Source: Hyphomonadaceae bacterium (GTDB lineage: Bacteria; Pseudomonadota; Alphaproteobacteria; Caulobacterales; Aquidulcibacteraceae). Taken from it: DNA of 64,000 bases. A program made the translations under genes and the position numbers. Within the stretch, counting starts at the first letter, position 1. Each line of letters begins with the position of its first letter. Below, in pieces: positions 15,125-23,194 of the stretch. The stretch is taken from contig JAEUMP010000016.1 of the NCBI GenBank assembly GCA_016791445.1, positions 186,001 to 250,000 of the forward strand, in the 5' to 3' direction. Under the pieces are notes generated by a model. It was not told the DNA's origin, ran no database searches, and saw nothing but the letters and a program-made list of their open reading frames with translations.

Positions 15125-17344
15125 ATGCCGTTCGACGCACCTATCTCGGCCGAAATCTGGAATGCGAAGTATCGCTTCCGATCGGGCGACTTGGGTGACG
15201 AGTCAGTTGAAGCGACATGGGCGCGCGTCGCAAACGCCATCGCCGCGGCGGAGCCCACACGCGCGCGTCGGCACTGGCGCTCTGAATTTGAAACGGCGCT
15301 CTCCGATTTCAAGTTCCTACCCGCCGGAAGAATTATCGCCGGCGCCGGCACGGGCCGCGCGGTTACGTTGTTCAATTGCTTCGTCATGGGGACGATCCCC
15401 GACAATCTCGACGGGATCTTCGAACATCTTCGCGAAGCCGCGCTGACGATGCAACAAGGCGGCGGCGTCGGAATGGACTTCTCAACGATCCGTCCCGCTG
15501 GCGCACCTGTGCGCGGTGTCGGCGCGCAGGCTTCAGGACCCCTCTCATTCATGGACGCGTGGGACGCGATGTGTCGAACCGTGATGTCTGCCGGCCAGCG
15601 ACGCGGCGCCATGATGGGATGTCTGCGCATCGATCATCCAGACATCGAACAATTCATTGACGCCAAGCGCGATCCGGCGCGGCTGCGTAACTTCAATGTG
15701 TCAGTCTTGGTGACCAACGCCTTCATGGCCGCGCTGGCCGCAGACCAGGACTGGCCGCTGGAATTCGGTGGTCAAGTTGATCGTACCGTCCGCGCCCGCG
15801 ATCTCTGGGCCCGATTGATGCGGGCAACCTACGATGCGGCCGAGCCAGGCGTTATCTTCATTGATCGCGTCAACGCCGAGAATAACCTCGCTTATTGCGA
15901 GAGCATCGCGGCGACCAATCCATGCGGTGAGCAGCCGCTTCCGCCCTATGGCGCATGTCTGCTGGGATCCATCAATCTGTCCAGGCTGGTCACACGTCCG
16001 TTCGAGAGCAACGCCAGTATAGACCGCCAAGAATTGGAGCGGCTGACCGCCACCGCGGTGCGTTTTCTCGATAACGTCATCGACGTATCGCGCTATCCGC
16101 TGCGCGAACAAGAGGAGGAAGCGAAGTCAAAACGCCGTATCGGCCTGGGCGTCACCGGCCTGGCCGACGCTTTGATCTTCTGCAACGCGCGCTACGGCGG
16201 CGCAGACGGGCTGGCGTTGACTGAGACCTGGCTCAGCACGATCCGCACGGCCGCCTATCGCGCGTCAGCTCAGCTGGCGGCTGAAAAAGGCACCTTCCCA
16301 GCATATGACGCCGCCATCCTCGATCGCCCGGCCCTCGCTTCGCTTGATGAAGAAACGCGCGCGCTCATTCGCGAACATGGATTGCGCAATGGTTGCCTGA
16401 CCACGATCGCGCCGACCGGTACGATCTCACTGCTGGCCGGCAACACATCCTCCGGCATCGAGCCCGTCTTTGCGTTCTCGTATCAGCGCCGCGTTCGTCA
16501 CCCGGACAACAGCTTTGTCGAAGAGCCGGTCCAGGATTACGCGCTGACCGTGTGGCGGCGCCTCCACGGCGAAGCTCCTCCTCCAGAACACAGCTTCGTT
16601 AGCGCTCAAACCCTGACGCCCGCCGATCATTTGGCCATGCAGGCGACCGCGCAGCGGTTCATCGACAGCTCGATCTCAAAAACGGTGAACTGCCCTGAGG
16701 ATATCCCATTCGAACAATTCTCCGACATCTATGCGCGCGCGTATGATCTTGGTTGCAAAGGCTGCACAACGTACAGGCCCAATGCGGTGACTGGCTCGAT
16801 CCTCTCGGTCGAGAAGCCGGCGGAAGCCGAGACGCAATCGCCGACTACGGCCGCGCTCACGGCGCGGCCAGAGGCGCTGATCGGCTCCACCTACAAGATC
16901 AAATGGCCGGAAAGCGAACATGCGCTCTACGTCACCATCAACGACATTGAAGAAAACGGCGTGCGGCGGCCGTTTGAGATATTTATCAACTCGAAGAACA
17001 TGGAGCATTACGCCTGGACGTTGGCGCTGACTCGCATGATCTCCGCAGTTTTCCGCCGCGGCGGCGATGTTTCCTTTGTCGCGGAGGAATTGAAGGCCGT
17101 GTTCGACCCGCGGGGTGGCTCTTGGCTGAATGGACGCTATGTCCCCTCACTTCTGGCCGCGATAGGCGATGTCATTCAGCGCCATCTCGATAGCGACGCC
17201 ATCTCGGCGCTCACGCTCACTGAGACGGCGCCGGCAATTCAAAAGACGCGCCCCCGCTTCTGCCCGAAGTGCAGCGCTGGCGCGCTCATTCGCAGCGAGG
17301 GATGCGACAAATGCGTGGAGTGCGGCTACTCGAAGTGTTCGTGA
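15125..17344 (+). CDS. nrdJ: Adenosylcobalamin-dependent (class II) ribonucleotide reductase
   Basis: The enzyme reduces ribonucleotides to deoxyribonucleotides with adenosylcobalamin and needs no oxygen, which suits growth on nitrate. It is 739 residues from ATG 15125, which has GGAG 8-9 bases upstream. Class II signatures are present: FNCF with redox Cys85, NPCGE 265-269 with thiyl-radical Cys267, and GACLLGSINL with Cys278 as the second redox cysteine. The C-terminus carries CPKCS...CDKCVECGYSKC, a zinc-ribbon/redox tail. The frame is open further upstream (ATG 15011), but the FNR-type box at 14990-15003 makes that start unlikely. The gene converges on the nar operon, with only three bases between stop codons. 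Confidence 0.93.
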   Translation: MPFDAPISAEIWNAKYRFRSGDLGDESVEATWARVANAIAAAEPTRARRHWRSEFETALSDFKFLPAGRIIAGAGTGRAVTLFNCFVMGTIPDNLDGIFEHLREAALTMQQGGGVGMDFSTIRPAGAPVRGVGAQASGPLSFMDAWDAMCRTVMSAGQRRGAMMGCLRIDHPDIEQFIDAKRDPARLRNFNVSVLVTNAFMAALAADQDWPLEFGGQVDRTVRARDLWARLMRATYDAAEPGVIFIDRVNAENNLAYCESIAATNPCGEQPLPPYGACLLGSINLSRLVTRPFESNASIDRQELERLTATAVRFLDNVIDVSRYPLREQEEEAKSKRRIGLGVTGLADALIFCNARYGGADGLALTETWLSTIRTAAYRASAQLAAEKGTFPAYDAAILDRPALASLDEETRALIREHGLRNGCLTTIAPTGTISLLAGNTSSGIEPVFAFSYQRRVRHPDNSFVEEPVQDYALTVWRRLHGEAPPPEHSFVSAQTLTPADHLAMQATAQRFIDSSISKTVNCPEDIPFEQFSDIYARAYDLGCKGCTTYRPNAVTGSILSVEKPAEAETQSPTTAALTARPEALIGSTYKIKWPESEHALYVTINDIEENGVRRPFEIFINSKNMEHYAWTLALTRMISAVFRRGGDVSFVAEELKAVFDPRGGSWLNGRYVPSLLAAIGDVIQRHLDSDAISALTLTETAPAIQKTRPRFCPKCSAGALIRSEGCDKCVECGYSKCS

Positions 17345-17347
17345 GCC

Positions 17348-17896
17348 TCAGCCGCCCGGCGCTGTCACGCGGCGGCGCCGGGCAAGGAGCCGCATCGAGA
17401 GCTCTTGAAGATCGGCTGGTTCAAAACGCCGGCGCGCGAGCGGCACAACGACCGCATTCTCAAGCGCAAGGTGCTGCATCTCGTGCTGAGCAAATGATCG
17501 AAGCGCCTCGGCGCCGTCCTCGATTGCATGCGGCGGCTTTCGGATGATGAGGCAAGCGTTCAGGACATCACGCACCCGCACCGACAAGGCTTTGTCTTGC
17601 TCGTGTTCGGACGACAATCTGTCCAGAACCTCATTGATCTCGTCATCCGGCGCACAGCGTTTACGCAGCATCGGGAAGAAATCTTCCTCTTCGTCAATGA
17701 CGTGCAGGGTCAGATCAAAGCGAATGAAATCGACAAGGGCTGCAATTGGCGCCGCGTCGAAGTCCGTGGCGTCCGCCAGCGCTTCCAGTGCGCGGCACAT
17801 GCGCCGGTGGTTTAGATGCTCCGCCAAAATGAACTCAATCGGATCGTGCGGCGTTGGCCGGCGCGAAACGTCGTCCCGATCGCCGATCGCGTTCAT
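17348..17896 (-). CDS. Hemerythrin-domain protein, last gene of the nar operon
   Basis: The protein has 182 residues. A four-helix hemerythrin-like domain fills residues 17-155, with candidate di-iron ligands H27 or H30, H65, E69, H98, H138, H142 and E146 (AEHLNH, LHVIDEEED, SSEHEQD, AQHEMQHLALEN). Hemerythrin-like proteins bind oxygen or nitric oxide or sense iron; in nitrate-respiration loci they may handle NO. Its start overlaps the preceding gene's stop by four bases, so it is co-transcribed with narGHJI. Confidence 0.8.
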   Translation of the reverse strand: MNAIGDRDDVSRRPTPHDPIEFILAEHLNHRRMCRALEALADATDFDAAPIAALVDFIRFDLTLHVIDEEEDFFPMLRKRCAPDDEINEVLDRLSSEHEQDKALSVRVRDVLNACLIIRKPPHAIEDGAEALRSFAQHEMQHLALENAVVVPLARRRFEPADLQELSMRLLARRRRVTAPGG

Positions 17897-18201
17897 GCTC
17901 GTTGCCTTGGCTGTTCAAGCCTCACACGGAAGTCCATAACGCGCGCGACACAGACCGCTCCGGGATCGGCCCCGTCGCGCAACGCGGAGATTAGAGACGC
18001 CCAGGTCTCTTCGTCCGCCTCCGCCATGAAGTCGGCAGTGGCGATGCGGAGGAAGTGCGCAATCGATTCGCCGCGAACATCCGCCTCTTTCGCCAAACGC
18101 TCAATGAGCGCTGGATCCTGCCTCTGAAGCCAGGCGCGCAACTCGGCGCTGCTCTTACGGTTGAAAGCAAGAAACTCACCCAGTGTGGGAGACTGTCTCA
18201 T
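17893..18201 (-). CDS. Small protein of unknown function in the nar operon
   Basis: This 102-residue protein is acidic to neutral and predicted helical (MRQSPTLGEFLAFNRKSSAELRAWLQRQDP...), with no metal or nucleotide motif. ATGA overlaps at both ends lock it into the operon between the PpiC-type protein and the hemerythrin-like protein. I recognise no family. Its constant company suggests a role in assembly or stress during nitrate respiration, but that is inferred from position. Confidence 0.65.
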   Translation of the reverse strand: MRQSPTLGEFLAFNRKSSAELRAWLQRQDPALIERLAKEADVRGESIAHFLRIATADFMAEADEETWASLISALRDGADPGAVCVARVMDFRVRLEQPRQRA

Positions 18202-19082
18202 TGCGCCGCTCCAAACTCCAGCACCAGCCCTTCAATCTCGGCGTTGGCGGCCAGTTCGCGCAGATATCGCGCGGCGGCGGCGACGCCGGCGCGCTCACGC
18301 AAGGCCGAAGAAATGACATCGCGCACGGCCTCATAGGACGCTCTGCGCGCTTCGCCGCGGCGATCCAAGCGGACGATGTGCCACCCGAATTTCGTGCGTA
18401 TGGCTGCCGGCGCAATCTCGCCAACGTCCAACGCTAACAGTGCTTCCTCCAGTTCCGATCCCAGGTCGCCGCGCTGGAGCTGCCCCAGGGCGCCGCCCTC
18501 CGACGACGATGGGCAGTCCGAATGCGCCGACGCCAGCACCGCAAAGTCAGCGCCGCCCTGCAGCGCCGCGACAAAGTGTGCGGCGCGCGCTTCTGCATCC
18601 GCCCAAGCCGCCTCCGTTGGCTCCGCTGGCGCAATCAGAATATGTGACGCCTCATAGATCGCCGGCATCGTGAAGCGCTTTGGCGCCGCATCGTAAACCC
18701 GACGGCACTCTATATCCGTGGGCTCCAGAGCGATCGCCTCCGCTTGGAGCACCTGACGGATGAGCGCTTCTTCCTCGGTCTCCTCGCGCCCCTGCTCGTC
18801 TCGCAGAGGCGACGGCGTCAAGGCGAGACCGTTCGCGCGCTGCAGCAACAGCTCACGGATCACCAGCGCACGCGCCGCTGCGGCGCGCGCCTCCGCGCCA
18901 GAACGCGCGCTGTGGTTCTGCGCCTCCGAGGCGATCGCGGCTTCATCGATAGCGACGCCATTGACGAAGACCGGCGGCGCATTCAGCGGCCGGCGCGCTG
19001 CCGGCATCGGGCCATGCCCGCACCCTGAGAAGCTCTCGGCCTGTGTCTCTTCAGGGACTGTGCTGATCAGCGTATGCTTCAT
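18198..19082 (-). CDS. PpiC-type (parvulin) peptidyl-prolyl isomerase of the nar operon
   Basis: The protein has 294 residues. The region of about 135-235 is a parvulin domain: the ASHILIAPAEPTEAAWADAEARA start, FAVLASAHSDCPSSSEGGALGQLQRGDLGSELEEALLALDVGEIAPAAIRTKFGWHIVRLD as core and end. The N-terminal part is helical, as in NifM/SurA-like proteins. No clear signal peptide is present (MKHTLISTVPEETQAESFSGCGHG), so it probably acts in the cytoplasm, perhaps folding the nitrate reductase. PpiC-type genes next to narI are known in several proteobacteria. Its ATG overlaps the narI stop by four bases. Confidence 0.85.
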   Translation of the reverse strand: MKHTLISTVPEETQAESFSGCGHGPMPAARRPLNAPPVFVNGVAIDEAAIASEAQNHSARSGAEARAAAARALVIRELLLQRANGLALTPSPLRDEQGREETEEEALIRQVLQAEAIALEPTDIECRRVYDAAPKRFTMPAIYEASHILIAPAEPTEAAWADAEARAAHFVAALQGGADFAVLASAHSDCPSSSEGGALGQLQRGDLGSELEEALLALDVGEIAPAAIRTKFGWHIVRLDRRGEARRASYEAVRDVISSALRERAGVAAAARYLRELAANAEIEGLVLEFGAAQ

Positions 19083-19786
19083 CGCCCCGACCCCGCTGCG
19101 AGCTTCTTAGAACGGACGATCTGCCAGCCGCGACGGTTCAAATACCAAACCGGGGCAGAGAGCATGTGCACGAGGCGGGTGAACGGAAAGACGAGGAAGA
19201 TCGTCAGTCCGAGCGTCAAATGCGCCTTGAAGATCCAATGTGCATCCGCAACGTAGTTCGCGGCGCCGGCTTGGAAGGTGAAGATGCCTTGCGCCCACAT
19301 CATGAACTTCACCATCTCCCCGCCATCGCTGTGTTGCAGCGAGATCGGGATCGTGGCGAGGCCGAGACAGAGCTGCGCCATCAACAGCACGAGGATCGCA
19401 GTGTCTCCAAAAGTGGATGTTGCGCGGATGCGGGGGTCGAACAGTCGCCGATGCAACAGCAACAAGCCGCCGACCAAGCACATGGCGCCTGCAACGCCGC
19501 CCGCGATAATCGCGAGCATTTGCTTTGCCGCGTGCGTCACACCCAGCGTCTCCCACACGATCATCGGCGTCAGTAGGCCGACAAGATGGCCTACAAAAAT
19601 CAGCAGGATGCCGACGTGGAAGAGTATTGAGCCCAACACGAGCTGCTTGCGGCGTAGCAATTGCGATGAACCTGTGCGCCAGGTGTATTGCTCACGGTCG
19701 AACCGCAGGACCGATCCGATCGCGAGCACGGCTAGAGCAATGTAGGGATAGAAGCCAAACAGGGCCTGATTGAGCCATTCCGTCAT
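19079..19786 (-). CDS. narI: Respiratory nitrate reductase gamma subunit (cytochrome b)
   Basis: NarI anchors the NarGH complex in the inner membrane and takes electrons from quinol through two b hemes. The 235-residue protein has five membrane segments. The four heme-ligand histidines are in place: H57 and H67 (ILFHVGILLIFVGH), and H189 and H207 (FKAHLTLG...TRLVH). Length and pattern agree with the family. It is separated from narJ by an outer-membrane protein gene, unlike the usual narGHJI order, with nine bases to that gene. Confidence 0.95.
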   Translation of the reverse strand: MTEWLNQALFGFYPYIALAVLAIGSVLRFDREQYTWRTGSSQLLRRKQLVLGSILFHVGILLIFVGHLVGLLTPMIVWETLGVTHAAKQMLAIIAGGVAGAMCLVGGLLLLHRRLFDPRIRATSTFGDTAILVLLMAQLCLGLATIPISLQHSDGGEMVKFMMWAQGIFTFQAGAANYVADAHWIFKAHLTLGLTIFLVFPFTRLVHMLSAPVWYLNRRGWQIVRSKKLAAGSGR

Positions 19787-19795
19787 GGTGTGTCC

Positions 19796-20998
19796 TCAGA
19801 GCCGATATTCGAGAGCGAGCCAGAACTTGTTGCGGTCCGCGAAACGTGGATCCTCTCCGTCGAACAGCGCCGTCTTCGCTTCGATGGAGACGTGTTCGTT
19901 GACGGTGAAGCGCGCGGACGCATCCCATTCGCTGCCAAAATCGGTGGAGCCGCCGTCATCCGCGAAATCGTGATAGGTCACGGCAAAGGTCACTGGCTGT
20001 GCGTCGGGCCAAGGCGTAGCCGAGTAAGAGACGCCCGCATAAAGATCGCGCACGCCATCGGGCGGCGTCGTCATCAAGACATCGGCCCAGCCTTGGAAGG
20101 CGTGCAGCGTCGCCAGCGGTGTCGAGAAGCCGCGCGCATCATCGCCTTCAAGGCGCTCGCCACCGGCGGTGACGCTCCATGGCCCGCGGCGCAAGCCAAA
20201 CTCCGCATGCTGGTAGCCCAGATCAAAGTCTGCGCTGGCGCCGCCATAATCTCGCTGCTGCGCCACTTCCAGCGCAAGCCGGGGCTTGTAGGCGCCGACC
20301 TCCCACTCGTTCTGCCAGCGCAGACCATACGTCTGGCTCGACTGCGTCGGCGCATTCTGGAAATCCAGAAGCAGCCCGTAAGCAGCGAGGCGGCCCACGG
20401 GCGTCGTCACTTCGGCCTGCACGATGTGACTATCGCTCTCCCACTCGCCTTGCGAACTATTATCCCCGAAAATGCGGCGGACGCGATCCACATAGATGTA
20501 CGTCAAGGTCGTTTGCTCGAACGGACGGAACGAGGCGCGCACTGCGTCGAAGGTTTGCTCGTTCTGCCGAAAGCCGACATTGCCGACAAAGCGCGCATTG
20601 CCGAGCACAATACGCTGGCGGCCCAGCACCACACTGCGCCCCTCTGCACCCGACCAAGCGAGCTGCAGACGGTTTAGCTCGAAAGCCTCCGGATCGGGGA
20701 CGACCGCATATGCCGTATGGCCATTGACCGTGTCATTGAAGTCGTCCGTGAGTTGAACGACGCCCTCAAGCTCAGCCAATGCTCGAAAACCGCGCCACGC
20801 CGGCGTCTCATAACCAAGTCGCGCGCGAACAGTCAGAGCATCGGCGTCCTCTAGACCATCCTGACTCACGCTTTCGTAGCGAAGCCTCGTGTCAAGTATC
20901 CAATCACCCTCCGTCGCGGCCGTCTGCGCCAAGGCGGCAGGCGTACAGATGACGACACCGAGCGCGAACGCGCAGGATCTCAATGCATACGCGTTCAT
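19796..20998 (-). CDS. Outer-membrane beta-barrel protein (alginate-export-like) inside the nar operon
   Basis: The protein has 400 residues from ATG 20998. It has a signal peptide (MNAYALRSCAFALGVVICTPAALA, cut before QTAAT) and then repeated amphipathic strands with the look of the alginate-export/porin family (DWILDTRLRYESVSQDG, ALTVRARLGYETPAW, LNRLQLAWSGAEGRSVVLGRQRI). The C-terminus ends in an aromatic-strand pattern (KFWLALEYRL). It starts within the narJ stop (ATGA) and is followed by narI, so it is transcribed with the reductase. A role in letting nitrate or nitrite cross the outer membrane is an attractive inference. The substrate cannot be read from sequence. Confidence 0.8.
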   Translation of the reverse strand: MNAYALRSCAFALGVVICTPAALAQTAATEGDWILDTRLRYESVSQDGLEDADALTVRARLGYETPAWRGFRALAELEGVVQLTDDFNDTVNGHTAYAVVPDPEAFELNRLQLAWSGAEGRSVVLGRQRIVLGNARFVGNVGFRQNEQTFDAVRASFRPFEQTTLTYIYVDRVRRIFGDNSSQGEWESDSHIVQAEVTTPVGRLAAYGLLLDFQNAPTQSSQTYGLRWQNEWEVGAYKPRLALEVAQQRDYGGASADFDLGYQHAEFGLRRGPWSVTAGGERLEGDDARGFSTPLATLHAFQGWADVLMTTPPDGVRDLYAGVSYSATPWPDAQPVTFAVTYHDFADDGGSTDFGSEWDASARFTVNEHVSIEAKTALFDGEDPRFADRNKFWLALEYRL

Positions 20999-21672
20999 GC
21001 CGCACTGTCCTTCATCTGTGCGATCATCGCCTCCGCCTTGGGACAGCCAACCTTGTCTGGCCCGAACGTCACTTGTTCCTCCGCCCACGCCTTATCGAGC
21101 GCTTCGAGATCGTTCGGATCGTCATCAGGCTCCTGCATCAGCGCCTTCAACGCCTCACCGTTACGCTCGGCGTCAGCAAGCGCGAGAAGAGCATCGAACA
21201 CATGCGCGTACACGGACTCACGCTTCTTAAGCCGCTCGCGTAGCGCCTCCAGAACGTGCGCGGCCTCTCCGAGCAACATTGCAGCTTCATCGGCAGGTTG
21301 CTGGGAAAGGAATTCCAGGAAGACCGGCAAGTGATCGGGCAATTCCTTGGCGGTCAGCTCCAGGCCGCGCGACGAATAGAGCTTAAGCAACTCCACCATC
21401 GCCTGGCCGCGATCGCGGCTCTCGCCGTGCACGTGTTCGTAGAGCTGGAGCGAAAGCGAACGCGTGCGGTCGAACAGGTCGACATAGCGCGATTGGGCGT
21501 CGTACAGATCGGCCACCGAGAGCTCATCCAACAAGGGCATGAGTTTCCGCAACAGAGGCGTCGGCACGAGGCGCTCCCCCTTCAAAGCCGCTGCGACCGC
21601 CGGCATCAATGCTGCGGTCTCAGGCGTCGGATAGCTCAGCAGCACCGCAAGAGCGCGATAAGAGTTCGCCAT
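20995..21672 (-). CDS. narJ: Nitrate reductase molybdenum cofactor assembly chaperone
   Basis: NarJ is a cytoplasmic TorD-family chaperone that holds apo-NarG until the cofactor is inserted and binding to NarI is allowed. The protein has 225 residues. Typical pattern: MANSYRALAVLLSYPTPE at the start, then LYVDLFDRTRSLSLQLYEHVHGESRDRGQAM, LPDHLPVFLEFL, and a C-terminal acidic tail. The ATG at 21672 is one base after the narH stop. It overlaps the outer-membrane protein gene by four bases. Confidence 0.94.
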   Translation of the reverse strand: MANSYRALAVLLSYPTPETAALMPAVAAALKGERLVPTPLLRKLMPLLDELSVADLYDAQSRYVDLFDRTRSLSLQLYEHVHGESRDRGQAMVELLKLYSSRGLELTAKELPDHLPVFLEFLSQQPADEAAMLLGEAAHVLEALRERLKKRESVYAHVFDALLALADAERNGEALKALMQEPDDDPNDLEALDKAWAEEQVTFGPDKVGCPKAEAMIAQMKDSAA

Positions 21673-21673
21673 C

Positions 21674-23194
21674 TCAAGCCTCCATCGGGTTTTTGGCGGT
21701 GCGCCGTTTGGTCGCTCCGAAAAGCCCAAGCTCCGTGCGGCCACCGGAAGCTTGGTTGCCGAAGCTGAAGCCGCACTCGCCGCGAACGTGGTACGCGTCC
21801 TCCGCCCCTTCACGGTGCGACGTGGGGATGACGAAGCGATCTTCGTAATTGGCGATCGCCATGATCTGATACATGTCTTCGATCTGCGCGGGCTTCAGCC
21901 CGACGCGCTCGGCAACGCCGTGATCAATGACGCCATCAATGGTTTTGGCCCGCATGTAGGACCGCATCGCCAGCATGCGCTCAAGCGCATAAACGACCGG
22001 GGGCTCCTCGCCTGCCGTCAACATGTTGGCGAGATACTTCACCGGGATACGCAATGAGCGGACGTCCGGCATGACGCCGTCATGCTCGATCGCGCCCATC
22101 GCCGCCGCCGATTGAATCGGCGAAAGCGGCGGCACGTACCAGACCATCGGCAGCGTGCGATATTCGGGGTGAAGCGGAAACGCGACCTTCCACTCCATCG
22201 CCATTTTGTAGACAGGGCTCTTGCGCGCCGCTTCGATCCACGCGTCAGGCACGCCATCCGCTCGCGCCTGCGCGATTACCGCCGGATCGTTCGGATCAAG
22301 GAACACGCCGAGCTGGGCCTCATAGAGGTCCTTCTCATCGGCGCTCGCCGCAGCCTCGATGCGATCGGCGTCGTACAGAATGACGCCCAGATAGCGGATG
22401 CGACCGACGCACGTCTCAGAGCAGACCGTCGGCTGACCCACCTCGATCCGCGGATAGCAGAACGTGCACTTCTCGGACTTGCCGCTCGACCAGTTGTAAT
22501 AAATCTTCTTGTACGGGCAGGCGGAAACGCACATGCGCCAGCCGCGGCACTTATCCTGATCGATGAGAACAATGCCGTCCTCTTCGCGCTTATAGATGGC
22601 GCCAGAGGGACAGGCCGCGACGCAGGTCGGATTGAGGCAGTGCTCACACAGCCGCGGCAGGTACATCATGAAGGTGTTTTCGAACTGCCCGTAAATGTCC
22701 TTCTGCACGTTCTCGAAATTGTAGTCCTTGGAGCGCTTGGCGAACTCACCGCCAAGAATCTCTTCCCAGTTCGGACCCCACTCGATCTTCTCCATGCGTT
22801 GACCGCTGATCTGTGAGCGCGGCCGCGCCGTTGGGAAGGCTTGCATCTCCGGCGCGGTTTGCAGGTGCTGGTAGTCGAAGTCGAACGGCTCGTAATAGTC
22901 GTCGATCTCCGGCAAATCGGGGTTGGCAAATATCTTGGCGAGAATGCGCCACTTCGGACCCATCTTTGGCTGGAGCTTGCCGCCGCGCGTGCGCTCCCAC
23001 CCGCCGTTCCAGCGCTTCTGATTTTCCCAATCGCGCGGATAACCGACGCCAGGTTTGGTTTCGACGTTATTGAACCAAGCGTACTCAACGCCTTCGCGGC
23101 TGGTCCAAACGTTCTTGCAGGTCACCGAGCAGGTGTGACAGCCAATGCACTTGTCCAGATTGAGAACCATGCCGATTTGAGCGCGGACTTTCAT
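21674..23194 (-). CDS. narH: Respiratory nitrate reductase beta subunit (iron-sulfur)
   Basis: NarH carries one [3Fe-4S] and three [4Fe-4S] clusters and passes electrons from NarI to NarG. The protein has 506 residues from ATG 23194. Cysteine motifs are visible: CIGCHTCSVTC near residues 16-26, CEHCLNPTCVAAC, CRGWRMCVSAC (the Trp in place of one Cys marks the 3Fe cluster), and CTFC...CSETCVGRIRYLG. The start overlaps the narG stop by four bases. Length is normal. Confidence 0.96.
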   Translation of the reverse strand: MKVRAQIGMVLNLDKCIGCHTCSVTCKNVWTSREGVEYAWFNNVETKPGVGYPRDWENQKRWNGGWERTRGGKLQPKMGPKWRILAKIFANPDLPEIDDYYEPFDFDYQHLQTAPEMQAFPTARPRSQISGQRMEKIEWGPNWEEILGGEFAKRSKDYNFENVQKDIYGQFENTFMMYLPRLCEHCLNPTCVAACPSGAIYKREEDGIVLIDQDKCRGWRMCVSACPYKKIYYNWSSGKSEKCTFCYPRIEVGQPTVCSETCVGRIRYLGVILYDADRIEAAASADEKDLYEAQLGVFLDPNDPAVIAQARADGVPDAWIEAARKSPVYKMAMEWKVAFPLHPEYRTLPMVWYVPPLSPIQSAAAMGAIEHDGVMPDVRSLRIPVKYLANMLTAGEEPPVVYALERMLAMRSYMRAKTIDGVIDHGVAERVGLKPAQIEDMYQIMAIANYEDRFVIPTSHREGAEDAYHVRGECGFSFGNQASGGRTELGLFGATKRRTAKNPMEA

